This document shows, in pieces, positions 8,752 through 18,500 of a stretch of 64,000 nt of DNA. Position numbers and translations under genes: made by a program. The notes below the pieces were generated by a model, which had not been told where the DNA came from, did not search any database, and saw only the letters and a program-made list of their open reading frames with translations. Every line of letters starts with the position of its first letter. Positions within the stretch are counted from its first letter, which is position 1. Source of the stretch: Tubulanus polymorphus (lineage: Eukaryota; Nemertea; Palaeonemertea; Tubulaniformes; Tubulanidae); NCBI RefSeq assembly GCF_964204645.1, contig NC_134029.1, forward strand, positions 9,970,850-10,034,849. The letters are read 5' to 3'.

Positions 8752-9054
8752 CTTATTGGTGTGGAAAACCCGGATGGAAAAAAAGTGTCGATTAGGGCGC
8801 AGATTGATTCAGGTGCTAGTTGTAGTACGATGCGGCTTGCCGATTTACGCAGAATTATGGGTACAGCAGACCCAATTATGCGCGCTACTACAACGACCCT
8901 GCGTATGTACAACTCCGCTCCGTTGAAACCAGTCGGTTGCGTGAGTTTGTATTGTGAAGCGAAAAATGGAGTTAAAAGAAAATACATGTCGAGGTGGTTG
9001 ATAATGTCGATATTACATTGTTATCGGGTAACACCTGCAAAGCGCACAAATTAA
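8752..9054 (+). pseudogene. Gypsy aspartic protease region
   Basis: The frame reads VENPDGKKVSIRAQIDSGAS, where D-S-G is the catalytic triad signature of retroelement aspartic proteases. The usual hydrophobic strands follow (LKPVGCVSLYCEAKNG). A frame change near 8990 links it to the pre-RT segment. Confidence 0.75.
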
Positions 9055-9960
9055 TATCGTTCAATAAACCGCTACCTGTAAATAAAGTCAGTGCGGTGAA
9101 AAGTAAGGAACAAATTCTCGAGGAATATCAGGATGTATTCCAAGGTCTTAGTAGGATGGAAGGCAAATATCACATAGAGCTTGTTCCAGATGCGAAACTG
9201 GTACAAAATAGTCCACGTCGGGTACCGATTCCCGTAAAGGATTGGTTAGAAGAAAAGTTATCAGAACTGTGCACTCGTGAAATTTTGACTAAGGTTGACG
9301 AACCTTCCGATTGGATGTGAAGCTATTCTCGATTCTTGACGTGAGAGAGGGTTTCTGGCATATTGAACTCGATGAGGAATCTTCGAAATTGACTACGTTC
9401 TGGACACCGTCTGGTCGTTATTGATGGCTCCGAATGCCATTTGGTTTAGCGTCTGCACCGGAGGAATTTCAGCGACGTTTAGGCATGGCGTTAGAAGGTT
9501 TAGAAAATACGGCTAAAATCGCAGATGATATCTTAGTGTGGGGCTCGGGTAAGAACCCCGAAGAGCTAAACGAGTCTCATGATCATGCGTTCGAAGCTCT
9601 AATCATCAGGTGTAGAGAACGAGGTATTACATTAAACTAACCGAAACTCCGCTGTAAGAAAACGAGTGCTGTATATTGCGGGAACATCATAAGCGATGAA
9701 GGGTTAAAGCCCGACCCTGAAAAAATAAGCGCAATCACGGAGATGCTGCTTCCGGAGTCAGTTCAAGCCTTCAGCGATTATTGGGTATGATCACATATCT
9801 TTCTAAATTTCTTAAGACGACTGACCGACAAAAATGCGATATGTGAATGGCAGGATAAGCACGAAAAGGCATTCAGTAACGTGAAAGAGTTGTTAACCCA
9901 GGCACTGGTCTTGTCCTATTATGATGCGCTAAAAAATTCAGTATTGAGTGCGATAGCTCA
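8994..9960 (+). pseudogene. Gypsy reverse transcriptase, internally deleted
   Basis: The pre-RT segment KEQILEEYQDVFQGL…RVPIPVKDWLEEKL runs to 9317. It then joins directly to FSILDVREGFWHIELDEESS, skipping the segment of roughly 60-80 residues that normally carries the VVVxKxxGxxRxCxD region. MPFGLASAPEEFQRRLGM follows, and then the catalytic box as IADDILVWG, with the usual aromatic position replaced by Ile or Ala around the D-D pair. Stops occur near 9423 and 9640. The deletion alone would abolish polymerase activity. Confidence 0.8.
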
Positions 9961-10296
9961 CAGGTAGGATTGGGGGCAGGGCTGTTTCAAGATGGCCACA
10001 CAACCGCATATGGATCGCGAGCACTATCCCAAACGGAGCAAAACTATGCTCAAATAGAGAAAGAATGCCTGGCGATAGTATTTGCGGCAGAACACTTCGA
10101 ACAATATATACTAGGGAAGGCTGATATTACTGTATACTCAGATCATAAGCCATTAATGACAATTTTTAAGAAATCTATTCTAAAAGCTCCGAAGCGACTA
10201 CAGCGTATGCGACTGCGTCTGCAGAAGTTTGATATTCACGTGGAATACAAGCCAGAAAACAAATGCGCGTATCCGATAAATTTTGTGTTTAGTTAA
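9961..10296 (+). pseudogene. Gypsy RNase H domain, 3' truncated
   Basis: The frame contains GAGLFQDGHTTAYGSRALSQ, EKECLAIVFAAEHFEQYILG and ITVYSDHKPLMTIFKK, the standard Ty3/gypsy RNase H blocks, with the E and D metal ligands present. It runs into unrelated sequence after VEYKPENK, where a protein leading to the integrase would normally continue. Confidence 0.8.
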
Positions 10297-10299
10297 TCA

Positions 10300-10645
10300 A
10301 AATGTTTCTTCAATCGACATCATCAATTTGCAATATCCTCCTTTCAAATTCCGCAATATCCTCCTTTCATTGAATGAGAACAAAATCATCAAATTCCATT
10401 TTCAAACGTTCTTTGATTATCAATTATGTTGACAATTTTTTGGCTCACAATATATAGTATTAACAAAGAATATGGATTCTATAGATTTTGGTTGGTAATT
10501 GTTTTTGAAAGAATTTTGCATTGAGGAGTTTTTTCATTGATTACGGTATGTATTTCATATATTATTCATTCTATACATATATCACTCATATTTACAGACT
10601 ATCTATCTTATCAATTCCAGTTTGTCTTCGAGAGCATGACGAAGA
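10300..10645. other. AT-rich non-coding gap
   Basis: No frame is recognised. CAATATCCTCCTTTCA is repeated directly at about 10331 and 10354 (a short tandem of about 22 bp). Confidence 0.4.
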
Positions 10646-10649
10646 TGCG

Positions 10650-11346
10650 ATAGAGTGCCGTTTGCCGTGGATGCAATCAATGCGCAGAAAACGTTTTTGA
10701 TTATCACCAAGGCCTTGACAGATTAGCGTCCGCTGCTTGGCGCGGCTTTAAAGCTATGAGTACCGCTGTCATTTTGGAGAAAGTTCTGATGGATGCGAAT
10801 TTATTGTACTCGGAGCATCAGGTTCCATTACGAATACACGAATACTCCGAAAGTTTATTATCAAGCGAGACCATGAAACCAATTGATGTTTCTGCGAACG
10901 GTGACTGTTTATTTAACTCTGTGTCTGTAGCACTCGTGGGGGACGAATCCATGAGCAATCAACTTCGTTTACGAACAGCAGTGGAGTTGATGATTAACTA
11001 CAAACACTACAGGAATCATCATCTATATAATCAATTCCGATTGGTATCGCCTGATTTGGAGGATGCTATTCTAGATTGTGCTCGCCCTGGAGCATATTTG
11101 TCGATGTAATGGGCCTATCATCTGTGATTTGGCGAGTCATCAAAACAGTGTATCCGGCAATGAATGGTATTGTTGACAATAGCATACCGATATTAAATTC
11201 AAATATTTGGCCACGTGAATCCACAGCGAACGACGGATGCGCGATCACGGTGATGTGGACGAAAGTCAGAAACCGAGGAGACTCCCAACGAACGTGGATT
11301 CCGGACTATTTTGTACCACTTTTACCAGCGGAGAGATTTCTAAATT
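10650..11346 (+). pseudogene. OTU/vertnin-like domain exon
   Basis: The upstream part reads CRGCNQCAENVFDYHQGLD, then the OTU nucleophile box ANGDCLFNSVS (N-G-D-C in place of D-G-N/D-C), a helix RLRTAVELMINYKHYR, and RPGAYLSM. A shift of frame near 11100 continues as WRVIKTVYPAMNG, NIWPRE, ITVMWTK and WIPDYFVPLLP, which matches the C-terminal part of vertnin-like OTU domains. The usual catalytic His (…N-H-F-V-P-L) is Tyr here (D-Y-F-V-P-L). OTU domains cleave ubiquitin chains; the lost His and the frameshift argue against activity in this copy. Confidence 0.55.
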
Positions 11347-12043
11347 GTAAGTTACATTCGATCTTGTGTTTTTATCGCATGATTATAATTGAATGAAACT
11401 TAAGTCAATCATGATTTTCAATGCAATCATGATTTTCAATAACTTTCAATGCATTTTTGAGTCAGAGATAACAAACTCCACACTTCAGGACAGGAAGCAC
11501 AGCCGATCTCTTTATATAGTGAGTATATCGGATTACCAATATCCTTAAAAATCTAATTGTTTCATCCATTTGCCTTAATTTCATTTACATTGGTTTGTTT
11601 TAGATTATCTATTAGAGCAACTATCCAAGAAAGGCCTCCTAAATAGGTTGGTCGAAACTGCTAGGGAAAAAAGGGAGCTGGGCAAAGAACTACTAAGATA
11701 CAACACTAAATGTGAAAAAACCAATGAAGCATCACGAGTGCACATGTAACTTGTGGCGAAAGTTGGAGGCAGGCTTGAGGATATTGTTCAAAAGTTGATG
11801 ACGTTAGACAAGAGACTCAGAGGTGATGCGCGAGCGGGTATAGATTTAGTCAACATGATCTTGAATCAATTGCCAAGATCCACAATCTAAACACCGAAGG
11901 TAAGCTGTTAGGTCTCTATTCATTATATTTCCATTTTACAAAATACCTTAGATTTTTACAAAATGTAACAAATAATCCGATGAACATATATAGGCTATAT
12001 ATACATTATATATATATATATATATATATATTGCATGTTTCAG

Positions 12044-12820
12044 ATTTTGAACATAATGTTTCTCGGGATGAAAGCAATGTTTGCAGTAACTGTTCCTCGG
12101 ATAACCTTCTTTCAGTTAATGGTTGTGATATTATCAATATATACATTTTTTACGTTTATTATCAATATTCGATCATTTTTCAGGACTGCCGGAACCTCCT
12201 AATGAAGACCAAAAGTTGAAAGACAATACGCCAGACGAACAAAACCTCTCGGAGGACAATTCATCGGATAACTGTTCCTCGGATAACCTTCTTTCAGTTA
12301 ATGGTAAGTGATATTATCAAACTGATTGCTATTTTTTTTATCAATGGAAAAACTACGTTTTTTTAAACGTTTATTATCAATATTCGATCATTTTTACAGG
12401 ACTGCTGGAACCTCCTAATGAAGACCAAAAATTGAAAGACAATACGCCAGACGAACAAAACCTCTCGGAGGACAATTCATCAACGAAGACCAAGCCGAAC
12501 TATACCAAAGGTAAGCGTTTCATAAATTCTTCATCTTAATTCTACAGCATATATAATAACAACGCCAAATGATATCGTTCTTTTCTTATCAGAAATTTCA
12601 GATTTTCTTGCTGAATCCGACAATGATTTTGCAATGCCTTGCAACAGCACAGGTTAGTGTCTAGGCCTAGGCTACTTTATACAACGGTTTATCATGAGAA
12701 TAGATGAATGGCTATATGATAATAAAAAACTTTGTTATTTTAAAGGCATTTCACCGCCATCACCACCAGAATTGAACGAGTCAATTATTGTTGAGAAAAT
12801 CGCAGCAATTATTTCGGATG
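12044..12820 (+). repeat. Tandemly duplicated linker exons
   Basis: The end of exon 3 (12088-12121) recurs at the end of exon 4 (12270-12303), offset 182. The start of exon 4 (12184) recurs at the start of exon 5 (12400), offset 216. Both encode near-identical acidic peptides (LPEPPNEDQKLKDNTPDEQN and LLEPPNEDQKLKDNTPDEQN). All exons here are symmetric and a multiple of three, so unequal crossing-over would keep the frame. Coding sites look better conserved than the intron between the copies. Confidence 0.7.
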
Positions 12821-12994
12821 GTGAGATTCCATTTTAATTTTGCGTCGATTCTATTCTACCCTAAAACGGAAACGGATTACAAGAAGCGCGTGTCCTTCCA
12901 CGTTCGATACTCACGTTAGAAATATAGCGATCATTGAATATCTAGGCGAAGCACCTCCGTTCAGTGAAACGCATGAAATACAAAAAAGGGGGCG

Positions 12995-13619
12995 GGGATT
13001 GATTATGTAAGGACAACTGACTCTGTTATGGAAAAAATAGCTGAAAAAAGTGTTACTCAGCCAACGCGCGATGTACATAATAAACTATGTTTGATTGAAC
13101 AGTTTGTTGCATTTTCCAAGAAACTTGAAGCAGGTTCAAAATGTTCATCCTCGCGAAAAAACGAAAAATAATACTGGACATATATTTATCGGCCCTCTGT
13201 TTCTACATTGGGACGGGGAAACCGAAACCTATCAGCATTTCTTCTCACACATCAAAGGGAAGCTTGACTCAGCAATAACATCAACTGAAATCGGCTACAG
13301 TGAATCTCTGACTTTCGGTTCGGATGAAGAAAAAGCGCTACTTAAGGCGGTGAAAGAGGCATTCCCCTCCGCTAATCAAATATTATGTCACCGGCACCTT
13401 ATTGAGAATGTAAAAAGACATTTGTTGCACAAAACTGGTGTCAACAATAAAGTTAAAGATAAGATAGTCGATGCGATATTTGGTAAAAGTGGAGCGCTGC
13501 ATCAGCATGACGAATTCAACTACGAACAAAAAATGATTGAAATAAAAGCAGACATAATGGAATCAGCACCAGAGTTTATAGCTTATTTCAATAAACTGGA
13601 ACCGCGACTAAAGCAGTAG
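12995..13619 (+). pseudogene. MULE-like transposase core
   Basis: The frame 13095-13619 includes FIGPLFLHWDGETETYQHFF, then LTFGSDEEKALLKAVKEAFP and QILCHRHLIENVKRHLL. This is the layout of the MULE RNase H-like transposase core: a second catalytic Asp in the '(T/S)D-x-E-x-A-L' segment and the conserved C-x2-H (here CHRH) that follows. The protein would cut and join transposon DNA. The first catalytic Asp region is not clearly present, as the start of the domain is lost or frame-shifted near 13095. After the TAG at 13617 coding fragments go on in other frames (FMELYNQGNFEIVSKLKSN near 13800). Confidence 0.6.
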
Positions 13620-14099
13620 CCTATGTGTTCATTCCGTCAGTCAAGAAAAGGGTACATTCAATCGGTTGGACCAACATTAATTGCGAGACAATTTACAGCA
13701 TTATAAAACTTTCGACCAAATGGAAGATATTAAAGATTCCGGATTAAATTGGGAATTGCATAAAATGGTGAAACTACAATAGGCCTATATCGAAATTCAT
13801 GGAGCTATACAATCAAGGAAACTTCGAAATTGTATCAAAGTTAAAAAGCAATACTGTCAGCCATGTCATTTGGACTCAAAAAACCGAAGACGATAAAAAC
13901 AAACTATTTGAGAAGTTTATGAAAGCCACAATAAGGCCAACAAAACCAATGAATAGGCTACAATGACGTCAACAGATGGTCTGCTGACTATTCCTAAAAC
14001 CGGAAATATTGCCAAAAAACCAGGTCAGAAGAAGCGCGTAAAAAGTGAAAGAACAGCAAATTGAAAAATTCGAAGCCGGAAATTGAGGTTAATAGACAT

Positions 14100-14545
14100 A
14101 TATATATATATATCAGTGATGTACATGTTAACGTTTGTATAATTTCGTTGTAAATTTCGGATCTGAGAAACAGTGAAATGTTCCTAATGTCATTTGTAAA
14201 CTTGTAAATTTGTATATATTTTTGTAATTAATTAATTCACTGAAAAATGTTAAAGTATTTCTTTGCAAATGTATTGTAGCTCTACGTTGGCCTATAGGCC
14301 TATGTTTTTGATGACAAAGTTCAAACTATCAAACTATCAACCGTTGTAAATTTCAGATCTAAGAAATATAGTGAAATAGGCCACTGTAAATTTGTATATA
14401 AGTATATATTTGTAATTAAAAATTCAATGAAAAACGTTAAATAAGTATTTACTTTGCAAATGTGTAGCTCTACCGTAGGCCCTACTCGTTTTTGATGACA
14501 CTAAAGTTCTAACGATCAAAACTATCAATCGTGTTCAAATAGATG
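14100..14545. repeat. Diverged two-copy tandem segment (about 200 bp)
   Basis: A block with GTTGTAAATTTC-GATCT-AGAAA, TTTGTATATA…TTTGTAATTA, GAAAAA-GTTAA, CTTTGCAAATGT, TAGCTCTAC, and GTTTTTGATGACA occurs at about 14150-14330 and again at about 14344-14540. Indels and substitutions separate the copies. Confidence 0.7.
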
Positions 14546-15440
14546 AAAAATAAAAGTTAGGCCTATTACTTTAAATTTAAGAATTTTTTATCCGTTTTAG
14601 TGAGCTTCTCATATCTGGTAGGCGCTTGGACGGCGCTGTGGTCGGCTTTTAGTAGGAGCCCTCAGAAATCATTTTTTTATCAGGGTTTGTACCCTATAGG
14701 CCTACTACTTCTAATATTTATCATTTACACATTCTTACAATCACCATATAACTGTGCATAATTTACTGTCCTAGATTTACATTACTAAACATTTCTGTGC
14801 ATTACACATATTCACTTCATTTGTTAGTATATTTGAATACAAAGATAAAAAATTCGATTGTTTTTTACTTACATAGTTAGGCCTCCTATTTGTACCGTGT
14901 ATTTCAAATGACCACAATCACCACTACGACGATCACTACGTTTGGCGCTACGTTTATCTGGATACCCTTTCACACGCTGATCATTTGGTCGGCTCTGTTG
15001 ATAGGCCTAGGTCTCCGCACAAAATCAACAGAATTTGAATTTGATTGTAATCAGTCAGCGTAAGGTTTTGACGCCTCCACAAGCATAATTCAATTCAATA
15101 TATTCCTATATTTTAAACGAATAATCACAATCAAATATATATCGTAACCGGTTTATATTCATTGCTTGCACTACTGCAAAGCTGAATATGATGGCTGTAT
15201 ATTTCTATGGGGTTGTCATCAAAAACTTGCTTCTCAAACGCTGATAAAATGCTATATACGGCGTCTATAGTCCTAAGCGCTTCTATCGCGGTGTCTTCAT
15301 AAATTAACCAGGAAATGAATGAATTGAAAATATTGAAAAATATCTTGTTGTTGTTAGGCCTTGTTGTTAACTACAGAAAGCTGTTTAGAATCAACAAAAA
15401 ATTTCTTGCTGCGGAGGAAACGGAGAGATAGTAGAACGCG
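14546..15440. other. Upstream flank of ING, non-coding
   Basis: No coding exon is recognised. It contains four of the window's TAGGCCTA octamers. The ING 5' UTR and promoter must lie in the 3' part of this stretch, but no TATA box or initiator can be singled out. Confidence 0.4.
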
Positions 15441-15585
15441 ATGGCAAATCTGTTGAACCAAGCGGCAGTCGAAGCGTTGTGTTCGGCAACGTATCTGGAA
15501 CATTATCTCGACTGTTTAGAGTCGCTTCCCGATGATTTGCAGCGCAACATGACTCAACTGCGAGAGCTCGATCTTCAATTTAACG
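15441..15585 (+). CDS. ING1: ING exon 1 (start codon and first helix)
   Basis: The 145 nt encode residues 1-48 plus one base and end at AACG|GTGAGG. The peptide has the ING hallmark [19 protein letters not shown] followed by a second helix, LRELDLQF. The intron that follows is 3.1 kb, the largest in the gene. Confidence 0.93.
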
Positions 15586-18500
15586 GTGAGGAGGTGAAAG
15601 AAACTGAATAAAACCCTATCCTATCAATTCGAAACAAATTGACATATTTCTACTGACTTGCTCCGTCGAGTAAAGACGAAGTCACGCCCATAGGCCTACC
15701 TCGGAATTACAATCTCAGAGAGAGGACCTCAAGTGGAACCTCCACATATCAAGTAGGCCTATCGCTAAAAGAGCTAACTGTACATTAGGGTTCCTTCGCC
15801 ATAACTTACGGAAGTGTCCTATGCAGAGTAAGAGGACTGCATATATTTCACTCGTCCAATCTGTTGTCGAATATAGTACTGTATTCAGGGATCCGTACCA
15901 GACCGCTGACCAAAACCGCTTGAGTTACCAAGCCTACTAGTTAGTTACCTAATCGTTGGTGGTAAGCTTTTTATAATCGGATGGGCTTATACCAACGTTA
16001 GGGATGACAAGGACCAAAACGCGGTTGAAAAAAGTAACACTTCAAAAATATACTTTCTATTCACTTCAGTCCACAATTAATGGCTTAATTCACAAACTAA
16101 CACAGGTACCTTTCGAAATAATCCAATTTTATGTATGTTTCGAGTGATTAATCAACATTATTTTGAGAAATTAATTAATTTCTCCACAAATTTCGCCATT
16201 GGCCGCCATTTCTCTGTATTGCATATGTGGCATGATAAGACAAGGGGACCTACAAGGATTTATATAAAACTTCCAAGACGAAACGACAATTTTCATTTTT
16301 GATGGTTTTCCAACTTTTATTTCAAATCTTCGTGTTTTCCATAACAAATAATGAAATAGTAAATTTCTGGTAAAAGAAAAATGGGAATAAGTGTTGATTT
16401 CTTAATTTTTTTTAATTTCGTCGTTTCGCTTCGTTAGTTTGTGCTGTTGTCCTGGCCTCAGTCCACAGGTGCCAGCACCTCCAGTAATTTTCAAAATGGC
16501 AGCTGTTGACTGGACGGAAATTTACTCTCACTTTACGGCCGATTTGCACATGGATTAAGATCGTCAGGTGAGGTGTTATAGGTATCAGACAAACTACGAA
16601 TCTGTTGTGCGTCGATTACAACAAAAATTAGACAGATATCTTAAGAGACAATGAAATGCCAGGCAAATTACTCGTCAGTCAAATTGGCTGACGAAGATTT
16701 CATACAAAAATGACCTTCCCATTCCTGACTGTGGTTTGTGAAAATATCCGATCGTGAAACTAAACCACAGACAGGTTACTGACTACAAGCCTACCAACCA
16801 GACGGACGAATCTCCGACTGAGCTTTTTGTACAAAGTGACAAATGGGTTGGTCCCGGCTATGCCCCCTGATCAATTTCTGCAGGCTCCAAAATCAGGAAA
16901 AAGCAGGGATGAAAATCTTCCGTCCATAGACGGATTTCCGACCTTTTCTAACATTTTCTTTATTCCTGGGAACAGTGTAAATCACCTCAATCGCTTTACC
17001 AAAATCGGAGAAACCAATATGGCATCTCATTCAAAAAGCGGCTCTAATTCAGGCCCAAACTATTAACATTTTTACCAAAAGGAAATAAGTTTTTTAGCTA
17101 AAAGTTACTGATTTTTGTTCCCCAAAAAAATTCTTTTTTAAAAAAAATATTTTCCAACTTTTTCAATATGGGCCGTTTTCATCCCTGAAAAAGGGCCATA
17201 TGAGCTAAAACCTACAAAGACTTAAACACGGACAACGTTGTTCAAAGTTAAACGTCAAACAACGGCAAACCCTTCGTTGTCCCGAGGCCAAACATAGCTC
17301 AATACCGAAACTCAATCTTCGTCAAATCCGTCCTCCACTGGAATCAACTGGATGAACAGACGATCCAGGCAAAAACCGCTGATCAATTCCAGCGTATGAT
17401 TGGCCTGCACTTTGACTAAAAATCCCCTCCCCGTTGCCAGGTGCCTTATCAGGGCGTACTCCCAACTACTTCTACAGATAAAACTTGATTTGGTATAATA
17501 ATCAAGGTCAAGCATTAGAGTACGTAGGAATAAGTAAGCTAGAGCGTAAACTGGGTAGCATCCTCCCGCGCTCGGCAGAGGCATTCGGACCTGATTGATG
17601 TCATCACTTCACCCAGCCTCGGCACAAACCCCTGCCACCCTAGACCCGGTGTACCACACAAAACCCCTAACCCCTTCTCTAGGGACCGTAATCCTAACCC
17701 TCCAGACCCAAACCCTATCGAAGTCCAAACCAAGAATACTCCAAAATATTCACTTCCTACAAGATGACGTTAATTCGGGCTTGAACCCACCAACTGCTGC
17801 GTGTTGTAGGCCTAGTGTTTGCAAGTGCAGCATTTTACCACTGGGTCTATTCTACCCAAAAGTTTTAACAATTTTAAAGGGCAAATGCTGTCAAAATTGA
17901 AGTTTCCACGATTTCTTAACCAGAAGAAACTTAAGTATTATAAAACGACCTGAGATCTGACTCAAAAAAGTATCACCAATTAGCCGTGAATTAGTAATTT
18001 ATTTATCCTTCACTTTGTGCGTATAGTTCACATACAACCCGCATTGGTGCTATTTATGATGTTATCTATGACAATCAACACAAGCACGTGTGCGCGCTAG
18101 TATGCGAAACCTACGTAAAATCGATAAAAAAGAGATCTTTTGTTCACCGTATTCAAAGACCTACAGCGCTACTCATTTACCATTATCATGTCATATACAA
18201 CGGTAGCAACTGTATACGATGGTAAGGGTTTATTAATTCAAATCACTCCCAAAACGATAAAATATCGCATGAAATGTCTAGTGAAATGACTGGAAGCCGC
18301 GACCATTTGTCAGAGATGACATCAGAAACACGCACCGGCTTACATAAACAATAACAGAGAGCACATGCTGAAATTGCCGGTTTAAAAGTTGTATGTCAGG
18401 AAAATTTGCTATTTTCTAAAAATTGTCTTTTTTCTTGACTTTCCGTCTCTCAAAAAAATTGGTTATTATTGTAAAAATCGCTAATTTTGATTTTATTGGT

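Larger units (their letters stand above)
7720..10296 (+). mobile_element. Ty3/gypsy-like LTR retrotransposon, internally deleted and 3' truncated
   Basis: The order is LTR, primer-binding site, gag with two zinc knuckles, aspartic protease, RT and RNase H, all on the + strand and in the Ty3/gypsy order. Frames are broken several times. The finger/palm start of RT is deleted at about 9318, and similarity stops inside the RNase H/connection region at about 10280. No integrase or 3' LTR is present. It begins 39 bases after the CR1 ORF1 stop, so the gypsy copy probably inserted into or beside that LINE. Confidence 0.85.
10650..14080 (+). pseudogene. Multi-exon transposon-derived gene relic: OTU/vertnin-like domain plus MULE-like transposase
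   Basis: Candidate exons are about 10650-11346, 11604-11899, 12044-12121, 12184-12303, 12400-12510, 12593-12652, 12746-12820 and about 12995-13619, then decayed coding sequence to about 14080. Splice sites are good (for example GTAAGT at 11347 and GTAAGC at 11900 and 12511, with TTTCAG or TTACAG acceptors). The five exons 3-7 are each a multiple of three. Exon 1 has an OTU cysteine-protease/vertnin-like domain, exon 2 a charged helical stretch, exons 3-7 an acidic Ser/Asp/Asn-rich linker, and exon 8 a MULE-type transposase core. A frameshift near 11100, a TAA in exon 2 and stops after 13617 show decay. The domain pairing suggests a Mutator-like element with its own deubiquitinase-like protease. 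Confidence 0.55.

Noticed and set aside
17312-17733. Minus-strand frames of 64 and 90 codons
   Set aside because: They are shadows of the plus-strand LINE fragment and its GC-richer flank.
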